Shown here: positions 27,280 through 36,629 of the stretch, in pieces | How positions within the stretch are numbered: the stretch's first letter is position 1 | Layout of the letters: the number at the start of each line of letters is the position of its first letter | DNA from: CAZGOM01 sp964542875 | GTDB taxonomy: Bacteria > Planctomycetota > Phycisphaerae > Phycisphaerales > Phycisphaeraceae | Direction of reading: 5' to 3' | DNA length: 64,000 nucleotides | Assembly (NCBI GenBank): GCA_964542875.1 | Contig: CAZIWA010000012.1 | Span: forward strand, 1 to 64,000 | The notes under the pieces: model-generated | Told to the model about the DNA's origin: nothing | Database searches by the model: none | The model's input: the letters and a program-made list of their open reading frames with translations, nothing else | Program-made: the position numbers and the translations under genes

Positions 27280-27969
27280 TCAACTGTTCTTAGGTGGGAG
27301 CCCGCGAAGGGAGCCGTCGGCTTCGATCCGGTTGTAACGCACATGCTGGCGCATGGCTTTGTCGGCCTGTTCCTCATCGCCCTTGGCAATCTGGTCGATC
27401 AGTTGGCTGTGCCAGTCCGGAGGCGTCATCTTCGCATGGGTCATCTGGGAGTGAACAGTGATGATGTGACGGAACCAGGCGCGTTCAAGCTGCTGGCGAA
27501 GCAGCGCAAAGCCAGACGCATCAGCCAGCATGAGGTGAAAACCCATGTGCTCTTCAATGCACTCGGGGCGTGAACCCATGCCTTTTTGGAGCATTTTGTC
27601 GACAGATCTGGCTTTGGCCAAAAGCGCCGATAGGGGTTTTCCAGACAAACGGCCCGCGGAACACCGGGCGGCCTGGCATTCAATGGCTTCTCGGAGGGTT
27701 TCTTCAGAAAGCACCCGGTGGTCGTCCCAGTCCACCACCCGGACGCCGGCATTGGCACGCCCGGTGACCAGGCCGTCCTGCTCCAGCCGGCGTAAAGCCT
27801 CAATAACCGGGATGGTGCTGACGCCGAGCTCTTGCGCCAGCTTCCGATGGACCAACCGCTCACCCGGTTTAAGAGCGCCTTTTAGGATTCGTTCCCGAAG
27901 GTTTTGAAACACCTTGTCGGAAAGCGTAGCGGACGCGGCGGGCTTCTTTAATGCGGTTACATCGGGCAT
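27280..27969 (-). CDS. GntR-family (FCD/FadR-type) transcriptional regulator
   Basis: 229 aa. Residues about 15-80 form the winged helix-turn-helix (VFQNLRERILKGALKPGERLVHRKLAQELGVSTIPVIEALRRLEQDGLV). The C-terminal part is an all-helical FCD ligand-binding domain (ETLREAIECQAARCSA, ECIEEHMGFHLMLADASG, WHSQLIDQIAKGDEEQADKAMRQHV). The metal-binding Asp/His positions typical of FCD can be placed around HMGFH and the C-terminal H. Such regulators respond to small carboxylates or sugar acids. It probably controls its neighbour epimerase gene. TAGAAT ends six bases before the ATG and no Shine-Dalgarno is visible. Confidence 0.92.
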   Translation of the reverse strand: MPDVTALKKPAASATLSDKVFQNLRERILKGALKPGERLVHRKLAQELGVSTIPVIEALRRLEQDGLVTGRANAGVRVVDWDDHRVLSEETLREAIECQAARCSAGRLSGKPLSALLAKARSVDKMLQKGMGSRPECIEEHMGFHLMLADASGFALLRQQLERAWFRHIITVHSQMTHAKMTPPDWHSQLIDQIAKGDEEQADKAMRQHVRYNRIEADGSLRGLPPKNS

Positions 27970-27975
27970 GGGATG

Positions 27976-27981
27976 ATTCTA
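27976..27981 (-). promoter_or_regulatory. -10 box close to the start of the FCD regulator
   Basis: On the minus strand TAGAAT is followed by six bases (CATCCC) and the ATG, with no Shine-Dalgarno. This is the spacing expected for a leaderless transcript. Confidence 0.4.
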
Positions 27982-28188
27982 CATGGGCAAAGCACCGCTG
28001 GGGAAGGTAAAAACGGCACTTTGGCAGTGCAAAATGCGACAGTTATGGGGATTGGTGGATAACCCAGGTTGTTGCCGGAATCTGGCCTAGTACACTTGTA
28101 TCTACGTCATCGGTCTTGATACCTTTCGATTCAGAAAGCCAAGCCGTGTTAATCCGGTCCCGTCTCTCATTGGTGGCAACCCCCGTAC

Positions 28189-31100
28189 ATGCTCCCGCTG
28201 CTGCTGCAAAATCTCGATTACCTGCTCTTCGTCAACGGCCTGTCGATGTTTGTCGTAGCTGGACTGAGCCTCCATGTGGTTCGTCAGCAGGAGCGACGGA
28301 TCGACGGATTCTGGCTGGCGGTGTTCTGCCTGTTTGCATCGGTGCAGTCATGGGTGGAGCTATGCAAGCTCAGCCTGGCGATTGACTGGCTTCCGGTGTG
28401 GGGCTTCCCGGCGATGGGCGTGCTTACGGCCATCAGCCTGCTGAGCCTAGGGCAGCGCGCGCGCAATGATTATTCAGGCATTCCCTGGTCGATCACCATC
28501 ATCGTGATGGGGGTGATCGCCTCGGCCGGGCTGCTGATTCTCGATGGCGCCATCATCGGCATACCCGCTTTGAAGGTGCAGCCCGTGAAGGTGCTGTACT
28601 TCCTTTCGGCGTTCATGATCGGCGTTGGCGGCATTTACGCCACAAATCCACTTTTGCGCGCAGCACACATCAGCGACGCCACGGAACGCTTCAAGCTGCA
28701 GGTGCTGGGATCGCTGGTGGCGGCATGGTCCGCCGGCCAGATGGGCGGCCTGGTGACCCTCGGCCTGGAAGGCATGATCGAGGAAAGCTGGGGCCCACAG
28801 GCGACCACCAATCTCGTGCTGCTGTCGACCGTGGCAGGCGTGCTTCTGGTGCCGCACGTGTGGTGGATGATGTATGTGCCGCCTAAGGACCAGAAAATAC
28901 CGCTGGCGGAATCCTACCGGTTGTTTCCGGTAAGCTTCCTGATTCTGGTATCGCTGGGATGGCTGGCGCCGACCATCGCCCAGCAGCGGTTTGAGAGCGA
29001 ATACCGTCAATGGCTTGTGAAGGAAGTCATCAAGACCGCAGGGACGATTCCCATCCAGCGGGTGAAGGAACTTTCCTTCTCGGAGAAAGACTACGGCAGG
29101 CCATCCTTCGAGCAGCTTCGAGAGCATCTCAAGGCCCATGGAAAACTCGTCAAGCAAGACAGCATCTACACCGTTGCCATCCGGCAGGGCTTGATGGTGT
29201 TTGGCCCGGAGAACATTGATCCTGAAAGTAAGGATGCCTCTAAACCCGGGGAGGTCTACGAGCAGCCATCCGAAGAACTTCGCGCGGTTTTCTCCACGAA
29301 AAAAGCAACCGCCACCGAGCCTTATGAAGATGAATACGGCCGGTATGTATCGGCCTTTGCCCCCGTGCTGGACCCCAGGACAGGCAATGTGCTGATGGTG
29401 GTCGGCATCGACAGGAAAGAAAAAGACATATTCCAGGGCGTGGCCCGGGAACGGTTTTTCTACATCGTCGGTTTTGGCGCGGTGACGCTGCTGATCATTT
29501 CACCCCTGGGGGTGCTCAGCAAGCGAAGAACGATCAGCACTCAATCAGGGTCGTTCCCGGTTCGGCATTTTGAGTCCATCGTGGCGTGCATTCTCGGGCT
29601 GGTGGTAACGGGGACATTGGGCTACATGGCGTACCAGAGCGAATCTCGGGCACGCTCCAGCGAGTTTGAACGGATCGCCGATTCATTCGCCGACAAGGTG
29701 GCCGACGAGATGAACCAACTCTCGATCGGTATCGAAGCCATCGCCCTGCACTACCAGGGAAACACGGAACCGACGATGGAAGGGTTCCGGGCATTTGCGA
29801 CGCCCCTGACGGGAAACTCGTCCCTGGTGGCGCTGGCCTGGGTGCCCCGGGTAACGGACCAGGAACGTCCCGCCCTTGAAGCACGCCTGCGTGAATTGGG
29901 CGTCGGCGATCTGGGCATCTACGAGCAGGACCAGAAAAAGCAGTTGGTGCCTGCATCCAAACGGCCTGAGTATTACCCCTTCCTTTACTTTGAACCCGTC
30001 AACAGCGGCAAGCCGGGCTTTGACGTGAACTCCAACCTGATCCGGCGCAATGCCTTGGAAAAAGCGCTGGCCACTGGCCTGCCCACCGCTACCGATCCCG
30101 TGCTCCTGCTTTCCGACACGGGCGGAAAGCCCAGCGGCATCGTTGTCTTTCGCCCGGTAAGCAAGCCCGATCCCGGATCCTCGCAAAACAAGGAAATGGG
30201 TGAACGGGGATGGCTCAAGGGCTTCTCCGTCGGTGTCGTTCGGCTCAGTGAAGTACTCAACACCGCCGGTACAAGCTCACAGATTCCCGAGACGGAAGTG
30301 GAAGTGGGCATGGTGGACCTGAGCTTGCCCAAAGGCAAGCAACTGATGGCCAGCTATCCCCGGGGCACCGCGGAGGAATGGCAACTGGATGACTCGTCGG
30401 ATGGGCTGGAGGATGCTTCCATCGAGCAGGTCCACCCGATGTTCCTGTTTGGCCGGCCGTGGGGGCTGGTGTTTCGGCCCAGCTATGTGTTCTATAAAAC
30501 CCACCCCATCCGAACAACCTGGTGGCTGATGGCCGCGGGCGTATTGTTCACCGTGATCGGCACCTCCTTTGTGGAACTTCTACGCACACGCAAAGAGCGC
30601 ATGGAGCAGGAAGTGCTCGCCCGGACGCACGCGCTCAAAGAAAGCGAATGGCGCTGGCAGTTTGCCCTTGAAGGCGCCGGCGAAGGCGTTTGGGACTGGA
30701 ATGTGCAGACCAACATCATCTACTACTCCCGCAGGTGGAAGGAGATGCTGGGGTACACGGAGCAGGAAATCGGCAACACGCTTTCGGAATGGGACAACCG
30801 TGTCCATCCGGAAGACAAAGCCAAATGCTATGAAGACCTGAAAAACCACTTCGCGGGCAAGACGCCCATCTTCATCAACGAACACCGGGTGCGCTGCAAG
30901 GACGGCAACTACATCTGGGTGGTGGACCGGGGCACCGTGGTGGAATGGACGGAAGACCGCAAACCGCTTCGGGTAATCGGCACGCTCAGCGATATCACCC
31001 GGCAAAAGTCCGTGGAAGCGGGCCTTCGCGAAAGCGAATCCCGGTTCCGGCAGTTCATCGAGCAGGCGCCGACCGCCATCGCCATGTTCGATACCCGGAT

Positions 31101-33450
31101 GCAGTATCTGGCCGCCAGCCAGCGCTGGCTGACGGACTACAACCTCACAAACACCGACATCATCGGCAGATCGCACTATGAGGTGTTCCCTGAAATCGGC
31201 GACGAGTGGCGGCGAATCCACCGGCATTGCCTGGCCGGCCATGTGGAGCACCAGGAAGAAGACCGGTTTGAACGCAAGGACGGCACCACGCAATGGCTTC
31301 AGTGGGAAGTGCGCCCCTGGTACAACACGATGGGGCAGATCGCCGGTCTCTTGATGTTCACGCTGGACGTGACGGCCCAGCGCACGGCACGGGAAGAAGT
31401 CGGCCGCGTGCGCGATCGGCTGAATTCCACACTCCAGGCACTGCCTGACCTGCTGATGGAAATCGACTTCATCGGCAGAATCCATGAGTACCGAAGGCCC
31501 GATCCGTGGACGGATCTTCCTGCGGCCAGCGAAATGTCCGGCAAGCACATCAGCGATCTGTTCCCCAAGGAATCGGTGCCGATCGTGCTGGCTGCGGTCC
31601 GGCAGGCGTCCAACGATGTGCATGTGCATGGCGTGAGATGCAAGCTGGTGACTTCATCGCACAGCGACCGGTGGCTGGAGCTGAGCATTTCCCGCAGGCC
31701 GACGCTTACGGGTGAACCGCCTCGCTTCATTCTGCTGGGCCGTGACGTATCGGAACAGGCGCGTTCCGATGAAGAAACACGCAAGGCCCGTGATGAGGCG
31801 CAAAACCTTAACCGTCAGCTGCAGGCAAGCATGGACCGGGCCAATGAACTGGCCAAGGCCGCGCAGAAGGCAAGCCAGGCCAAGAGCGAATTCCTGGCGA
31901 GCATGAGCCACGAAATCCGCACCCCGATGACGGCGATCATGGGCTATGCCGACATGATGCTCAAGCCCGGCCGCACCCCTGCGGAATTCCAGTCCTGGGG
32001 CAAGCAGATCCATCGCAATGCAGACCACCTCCTGAGCCTCATCAACGATCTGCTGGATCTCTCCAAGATCGAGGCCGGCCAGCTTCAGGTGAACCGGTCC
32101 AGCCTGGACCTGGTGGAAATGCTTGAATCCGTGCAGGCGCTCTTTGAACCCAGCGCACGGGAAAAGACCCTCGACTTCAAGATGGTTTACGCCACCCGGG
32201 TGCCGAGGCTGATCATCACCGATCCCGTCCGGTTCAAGCAGATCATCCTGAATCTGGTGAACAACGCCGTAAAGTTCACGGATCACGGCGGAATCACCGT
32301 ACGCGTGCAACTCATCCGTAACCCCGGCGACCGCGCCCACCTGGCCATCTCCATCCACGACACCGGCCCCGGCATTGCCCCAGACAAGCGCGCGCTTCTT
32401 TTTAGAAGCTTCTCCCAGATCAACGACCCCAACGCCCCGCGCAAGCCCGGCACCGGTCTGGGGCTGGCAATCTCCAAAAAGCTCGCCCTGCTCCTGGGCG
32501 GCGACATTTCCGTGGAGTCTGACCCGGGCGTCGGCTCAACCTTCACCGTCACCCTTCCCATGGGTAAAGACGATGATCTGGAACTGGTCGAAGGCCCCCT
32601 CTCTGTCAGCGAAATCGGGCTCTCCGCGCCCAGCAGGCGCAACTTGCCTGAGCTCACCGGCAAACGGATTCTTGTCGTCGATGACAACCCGGACAATCAA
32701 CGAATCATCACCTTCATGCTCGAAGAGCTGGGCGCCAATATCCAGACCGCAGCCAACGGCCAGGAAGCCGTCGACATCATGAGCAGGTCCGCAAAAGCGG
32801 CGGACCTGATTCTGATGGACATGCAGATGCCTGTGATGGATGGATACACCGCCACCAAGGTGCTGCGTGAACGCGGAATGGCCACCCCCATCATCGCACT
32901 GACGGCCTATGCGATGTCCGGTGACCAGGAAAAGTGCATGAAAGCCGGTTGCTCTGGCTTTGTCTCCAAGCCCATCGTCCCGGAAATGCTCTACAAGGAA
33001 ATCGCTCAGCAGATGACGGAAACCCGGTCCACTCAGGTTTCCGACCCTGTTCAAGTAGCAACACCGGAAGGCACGTCCAAGCCCCAGGACACCAGCCCCA
33101 GCAAGCATGACTCCCACGAAGCGATTCCTGATGTGCTCAACCCGGAACTCCCTCCGGTGATGGCAGCCAATCCGAAGTTTAAGGCGCTGTTGAAGAACTA
33201 TGTGCTGGCCATGCCGGAAACCATTGAAAAGCTGAATGAAGCGCTCAATAAGAAAGACATGGACACGCTCCGGTTCATGACCCACCGGCTTAAGGGAACC
33301 GCAGGCAACTACGGCTTCCCAAGAATCACCGAAGCCTCGGGTAGTGCGGAAAAGATGCTCATCGACCAGGCCCAATGGGATCACGTGGAACGCCGCGTCA
33401 ACCGATTGCTGGCGCTCCTGAAAGCAGCATCGCAAGCGAAGATCGACTAA
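28189..33450 (+). CDS. Giant hybrid sensor histidine kinase with CHASE, three PAS, REC and HPt
   Basis: 1753 aa. Residues 1-245 hold about seven hydrophobic helices. An extracytoplasmic stretch (about 245-420) and two more helices (421-447, 461-484) follow. Residues about 493-655 are a CHASE domain (LVALAWVPRVTDQERPALEA, VFRPVSK), closed by a helix at 776-795. Three PAS domains begin near 820, 948 and 1073. The HisKA domain has phospho-acceptor H1241 (MSHEIRTPM). HATPase boxes are LNLVNNAVKF and GTGLGLAISKK. The receiver has D1544 (LILMDMQMPVMDGY), and the HPt domain H1699 (MTHRLKGTAGN). A full phosphorelay sits in one chain; the output regulator is not nearby. The ATG at 28189 has no clear ribosome-binding site. 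Confidence 0.93.
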   Translation: MLPLLLQNLDYLLFVNGLSMFVVAGLSLHVVRQQERRIDGFWLAVFCLFASVQSWVELCKLSLAIDWLPVWGFPAMGVLTAISLLSLGQRARNDYSGIPWSITIIVMGVIASAGLLILDGAIIGIPALKVQPVKVLYFLSAFMIGVGGIYATNPLLRAAHISDATERFKLQVLGSLVAAWSAGQMGGLVTLGLEGMIEESWGPQATTNLVLLSTVAGVLLVPHVWWMMYVPPKDQKIPLAESYRLFPVSFLILVSLGWLAPTIAQQRFESEYRQWLVKEVIKTAGTIPIQRVKELSFSEKDYGRPSFEQLREHLKAHGKLVKQDSIYTVAIRQGLMVFGPENIDPESKDASKPGEVYEQPSEELRAVFSTKKATATEPYEDEYGRYVSAFAPVLDPRTGNVLMVVGIDRKEKDIFQGVARERFFYIVGFGAVTLLIISPLGVLSKRRTISTQSGSFPVRHFESIVACILGLVVTGTLGYMAYQSESRARSSEFERIADSFADKVADEMNQLSIGIEAIALHYQGNTEPTMEGFRAFATPLTGNSSLVALAWVPRVTDQERPALEARLRELGVGDLGIYEQDQKKQLVPASKRPEYYPFLYFEPVNSGKPGFDVNSNLIRRNALEKALATGLPTATDPVLLLSDTGGKPSGIVVFRPVSKPDPGSSQNKEMGERGWLKGFSVGVVRLSEVLNTAGTSSQIPETEVEVGMVDLSLPKGKQLMASYPRGTAEEWQLDDSSDGLEDASIEQVHPMFLFGRPWGLVFRPSYVFYKTHPIRTTWWLMAAGVLFTVIGTSFVELLRTRKERMEQEVLARTHALKESEWRWQFALEGAGEGVWDWNVQTNIIYYSRRWKEMLGYTEQEIGNTLSEWDNRVHPEDKAKCYEDLKNHFAGKTPIFINEHRVRCKDGNYIWVVDRGTVVEWTEDRKPLRVIGTLSDITRQKSVEAGLRESESRFRQFIEQAPTAIAMFDTRMQYLAASQRWLTDYNLTNTDIIGRSHYEVFPEIGDEWRRIHRHCLAGHVEHQEEDRFERKDGTTQWLQWEVRPWYNTMGQIAGLLMFTLDVTAQRTAREEVGRVRDRLNSTLQALPDLLMEIDFIGRIHEYRRPDPWTDLPAASEMSGKHISDLFPKESVPIVLAAVRQASNDVHVHGVRCKLVTSSHSDRWLELSISRRPTLTGEPPRFILLGRDVSEQARSDEETRKARDEAQNLNRQLQASMDRANELAKAAQKASQAKSEFLASMSHEIRTPMTAIMGYADMMLKPGRTPAEFQSWGKQIHRNADHLLSLINDLLDLSKIEAGQLQVNRSSLDLVEMLESVQALFEPSAREKTLDFKMVYATRVPRLIITDPVRFKQIILNLVNNAVKFTDHGGITVRVQLIRNPGDRAHLAISIHDTGPGIAPDKRALLFRSFSQINDPNAPRKPGTGLGLAISKKLALLLGGDISVESDPGVGSTFTVTLPMGKDDDLELVEGPLSVSEIGLSAPSRRNLPELTGKRILVVDDNPDNQRIITFMLEELGANIQTAANGQEAVDIMSRSAKAADLILMDMQMPVMDGYTATKVLRERGMATPIIALTAYAMSGDQEKCMKAGCSGFVSKPIVPEMLYKEIAQQMTETRSTQVSDPVQVATPEGTSKPQDTSPSKHDSHEAIPDVLNPELPPVMAANPKFKALLKNYVLAMPETIEKLNEALNKKDMDTLRFMTHRLKGTAGNYGFPRITEASGSAEKMLIDQAQWDHVERRVNRLLALLKAASQAKID

Positions 33451-33461
33451 AAGGCCAGCGG

Positions 33462-34499
33462 ATGCACAGCAGCCCTCTAGATCATGCGCGGGTGGATCAC
33501 GCGCTGGTAACAGGCGCCACCGGCTTTATCGGCCAGCGCTTGGTGGCCCGGTTGACCGCCCAGGGATGCAAAGTCACATGCGTGGTCCGCAGCGGTTCCA
33601 AGACGCAGACGCTGACACAGATGGGAGCGCAGCTTGTCAACGGGGACGTGACGCATGCGGCGAGTCTGGGTGAAGTCCTTGAGGCGTCACAACCAACGAT
33701 CGTCTACCACCTGGCGGGCGTTGTGAAAGCAATCCGCAATGCAGACTTCACACAGGTGAATGTGCTTGGCAGCGCAACACTGGCAGAGGCATGTGCGAGG
33801 TTGAAAACACCCCCGGTGCTGGTGGTGGTTTCGTCCCTGGCCGCCTCCGGCCCAGGTCTGGAGACCAGAGAAACAAAGGCACCTCAGCCGGTATCGGCGT
33901 ACGGAGCCAGCAAGTTGGAAGGCGAACGCGCCGTCGGGCAATGGGCAAGTCACGTGCCGATCACCATCATCCGGCCCCCTATCGTCTTTGGTCCCGGCGA
34001 CCGTGGCGTGCTGGAGATGTTTCGGGCGATTCATCGGACGAAAATGCACCTTGTGCCGGGCTATCGGGATTCCCGATTTTCGCTGGTGCATGTGGATGGG
34101 CTGGTGGAAGGATTAATCCTCGCCGCGCATAAAGGTGAACGCCTTTCCGGTGAGGCTGGTCCACTGGGCCAGGGGGTGTACTACATCGCAAACGATGAAA
34201 CACCGACCTATGCCGAGCTTGGCCGGGCGATTGCCCAGGGACTGGGCGTAGAAACATTACGCCTGATCCGCATGCCCGGGTGGTGCTTGAAGATTGCAGG
34301 TGTGTGTGGTGACCTGGCTGGGCGTATTTCGGGCAACGCGCCATGGATCAACAGCGACAAGATGCGCGAAGCCACGGCAGGGGATTGGACTTGTGACGCA
34401 TCTAAGGCACGTGAACAACTCGGATGGAAATCCGCGGGCAGTCTTCAAGAAGGTCTGGATGAAACGGCGTTGTGGTATCGCAACAACCGATGGCTGTGA
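33462..34499 (+). CDS. Extended SDR reductase, CerR/3-beta-HSD-like
   Basis: 345 aa from ATG 33462, 11 bases after the sensor kinase stop. Residues 15-25 form the NAD(P) site (LVTGATGFIGQRL). The active site has a serine in VVVSSLAASGP and YGASK as the Tyr-Lys pair. The rest follows the pattern of dihydroflavonol-reductase/3-beta-hydroxysteroid dehydrogenase-like enzymes (FSLVHVDGLVEGLILA). In Caulobacter an SDR of this type, CerR, reduces the keto group of the sphingoid intermediate. The convergent operon that follows encodes the other expected ceramide enzymes, so I infer a similar role. Other keto-reductions remain possible. Confidence 0.85.
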   Translation: MHSSPLDHARVDHALVTGATGFIGQRLVARLTAQGCKVTCVVRSGSKTQTLTQMGAQLVNGDVTHAASLGEVLEASQPTIVYHLAGVVKAIRNADFTQVNVLGSATLAEACARLKTPPVLVVVSSLAASGPGLETRETKAPQPVSAYGASKLEGERAVGQWASHVPITIIRPPIVFGPGDRGVLEMFRAIHRTKMHLVPGYRDSRFSLVHVDGLVEGLILAAHKGERLSGEAGPLGQGVYYIANDETPTYAELGRAIAQGLGVETLRLIRMPGWCLKIAGVCGDLAGRISGNAPWINSDKMREATAGDWTCDASKAREQLGWKSAGSLQEGLDETALWYRNNRWL

Positions 34500-34518
34500 C
34501 CATGGTGGCTATCGCCGA

Positions 34519-35655
34519 TCACAGCGGCCGGTCATACATCCGATAGGTCTTGGAAATGCCCACACCGGCGCGCTCCAGTGAGCCACGGGATTTTGTGTTG
34601 GATTCCAGCACCCACGAAAATTCCCACGTGCTGATCCCCCATTTGGTGGAGGGACGCATGAGGTCATCCAAAAGGATGATGCCCAGACCCGACCGCTGAT
34701 AGCCGGGGACCAGGGCCAAAACCATCGCCCGGGCGGTATCAAGCGACTTGCGCTGCGTGAGCAGCCGATAGGCAAAAGGAAACAGCCGGCCATCAAGTTT
34801 GGCGAGGATTTTGTTGTAGTCCAGAAATGCCAGCACGCCCCCAACGATCTTGCCGTCGATCTCGGCAAAGACACTAAGCTCCCTGATGATCAGCGGCCGA
34901 ACATCGCTGGCGATGTTCCTGATTTCCGCAGGGGTCAGCGGGGCAAAACCCCAGGTGCCTTCGAGGGACTGGTTGTAGATGTCCAGGTAAAGTTCCATTT
35001 CCTGCCGAATTTTCCCGGCGTGGAAAGGCCGAATCACCAGATTCGTTCCCTCAAGCTGCGAAAGCACCGCCGGCTTGTATCGGTCGACGATTTTTGCCAG
35101 CAATTCAGGCCGCATCTCGTAGGCGTAGAGGTCTTGGGACTTTTTGAATCCCGCGGCTTCCACCAGTGCGGGGTAATAAGCCGGGTTGTAGGTCATCTGA
35201 AAAATGGGCGGACGATCAAAGGCGTCCGTCAAAAGCCCACATGTGTAGTTGAGCGAGGGATTGGCCGGACCACGGACCGCAGTCATGCCCTGCTGACGCA
35301 GCCAGGAGAAACCTGCTTCAAAAAGCGCGCTGGAAACATTCACATCATCAATGGACTCGAAGAATCCAAAGAACCCAAGCTTATCGCTGTACTTACGGTT
35401 GTGGCTGTGGTTGATGATCGCCGTCAGCCGCCCCACCGGTCGTCCATCTTTAAATGCCAGCAAATTGTGTGCTTTGGCGCTCTCATAAAATGGATGCCGG
35501 GAAAAGCCCACCAGTTGCCGCTCCAGCCAAAGCGTTGGCGGCACCCAGTTGGGGTTCCCCTTGTAGATGGACCAGGGCAGGTGAAGAAAACGTCGGCGAT
35601 CAAGCCAGGAAGCCACTGGACGGACTTGTATCGAAGATGGGCCTGTCGTTGTCAT
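34519..35655 (-). CDS. GNAT-fold acyltransferase, YghO/bacterial ceramide synthase-like
   Basis: 378 aa from ATG 35655. The sequence has the hallmarks of the YghO-like family: RRFLHLPWSIYKGNPNWVPP near the N terminus, NRKYSDKLGFFGFFESIDDV, TAVRGPANPSLNYTCGLLTDAF, MTYNPAYYPALVEAAGFKKSQDLYAY, and a C-terminal GNAT segment (ALVPGYQRSGLGIILLDDLM). Caulobacter bCerS, which N-acylates the sphingoid base, belongs to this GNAT-related group as I recall. It starts two bases after the stop of the GT-B-like gene and is the last gene of a five-gene minus-strand operon that also encodes an acyl-AMP ligase/ACP/oxoamine synthase. Ceramide synthase is a strong inference from context, not proof. Confidence 0.8.
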   Translation of the reverse strand: MTTTGPSSIQVRPVASWLDRRRFLHLPWSIYKGNPNWVPPTLWLERQLVGFSRHPFYESAKAHNLLAFKDGRPVGRLTAIINHSHNRKYSDKLGFFGFFESIDDVNVSSALFEAGFSWLRQQGMTAVRGPANPSLNYTCGLLTDAFDRPPIFQMTYNPAYYPALVEAAGFKKSQDLYAYEMRPELLAKIVDRYKPAVLSQLEGTNLVIRPFHAGKIRQEMELYLDIYNQSLEGTWGFAPLTPAEIRNIASDVRPLIIRELSVFAEIDGKIVGGVLAFLDYNKILAKLDGRLFPFAYRLLTQRKSLDTARAMVLALVPGYQRSGLGIILLDDLMRPSTKWGISTWEFSWVLESNTKSRGSLERAGVGISKTYRMYDRPL

Positions 35656-35657
35656 TT

Positions 35658-36629
35658 TTATGTGCCGCCTTCCAGTACCTGCCGGCAGACTGCGGCAATA
35701 TTTTGAGCCGCGCAATTGTTCTGCACGGGCATCAATTTGCGCAGCACATCCATGTCGTAATCGGAATAGGTCTCTTTTCCCAGCGCCAGGCCAACGAACA
35801 CGGTTGAAGAATATCGCGTGACGAGCACATCGCAATTGGCGATCATTTCCTCGGCGCTGCCGGTTGAAAACACCTGCGCGCCCGGGGCGTAGCGTGCCAC
35901 TTCACGGGTTGCCCTCGGAATGTTTTCATTGGGGTGAAACTTGAAGACGATCGGCCTTCCCCCGGCAATCTCGACCACTTGTTTAATGAATGCCGGCCGG
36001 TCTTCGGAGCGGAAGATTTCCCGCAGCGGCGATGTGCACGCCAGCACATAATTCTTCAAGGGAAAGGAATTGTTCAGGTATTTTGCGCAGTTATCGAAAT
36101 TCGGAATGCCGGTGGTCACGATCCGGGCCGGGTTCGCCCCGTTTTGCGTGAAAAACTCCGCATATCCCGGGCTTGCCACGCAAAATTTCACATAAGCGCC
36201 GCTGAGCCCGGTGCAGGCCGTGCCCGCCACCCAGCGCGGAATGAAGCGATTCTTTTGCACCAGTCGAAAGAGTCTGTCACGCGGGTCTGTAATGCCCTCC
36301 TGCACGAGGACGATCCTGGACTTTGCGATGCTCCGCTGGATGTAGACATCCGAACAAGTGACAACCAGATCGTAAGGCCCCTTTTGTGCCCGATAGTCGA
36401 TGGGAAGCTGGTTGTCCTGCAGATACTTTCGACAGCGCGAGGCCAATTTCTCGCCAATGATGGTGAATTCCATAAGCCTCAGCCGGCGCATCATCTCGTG
36501 ATAACCGTCACAGAAATACGGTGTGAAAGTTTGGGAGTACTCGCCCAGGTGCCGGGCCACCTGATGCATCTGGGTGGTCTGGTTCATGGATCCGCAGATA
36601 AACAGAATGCGTTTGGGCGAGCCGGCCAT
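35658..36629 (-). CDS. GT-B-like glycosyltransferase or glycerophosphotransferase
   Basis: 323 aa. I recognise a GT-B-type fold rather than a specific family. The N-terminal half begins RILFICGSMNQTTQMHQVARHL. The C-terminal half holds the typical donor-site pattern GGRPIVFKFHPNEN followed by MIANCDVLVTRYSSTVFVGLALGKETYS, as in CDP-glycerol glycerophosphotransferases and UDP-GlcNAc epimerase-like transferases. No membrane helix is obvious. Its start codon overlaps the stop of the ABC permease gene by one base (TAATG), and it lies two bases before the acyltransferase gene. It could add a head group to the lipid made by this operon. Confidence 0.7.
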   Translation of the reverse strand: MAGSPKRILFICGSMNQTTQMHQVARHLGEYSQTFTPYFCDGYHEMMRRLRLMEFTIIGEKLASRCRKYLQDNQLPIDYRAQKGPYDLVVTCSDVYIQRSIAKSRIVLVQEGITDPRDRLFRLVQKNRFIPRWVAGTACTGLSGAYVKFCVASPGYAEFFTQNGANPARIVTTGIPNFDNCAKYLNNSFPLKNYVLACTSPLREIFRSEDRPAFIKQVVEIAGGRPIVFKFHPNENIPRATREVARYAPGAQVFSTGSAEEMIANCDVLVTRYSSTVFVGLALGKETYSDYDMDVLRKLMPVQNNCAAQNIAAVCRQVLEGGT

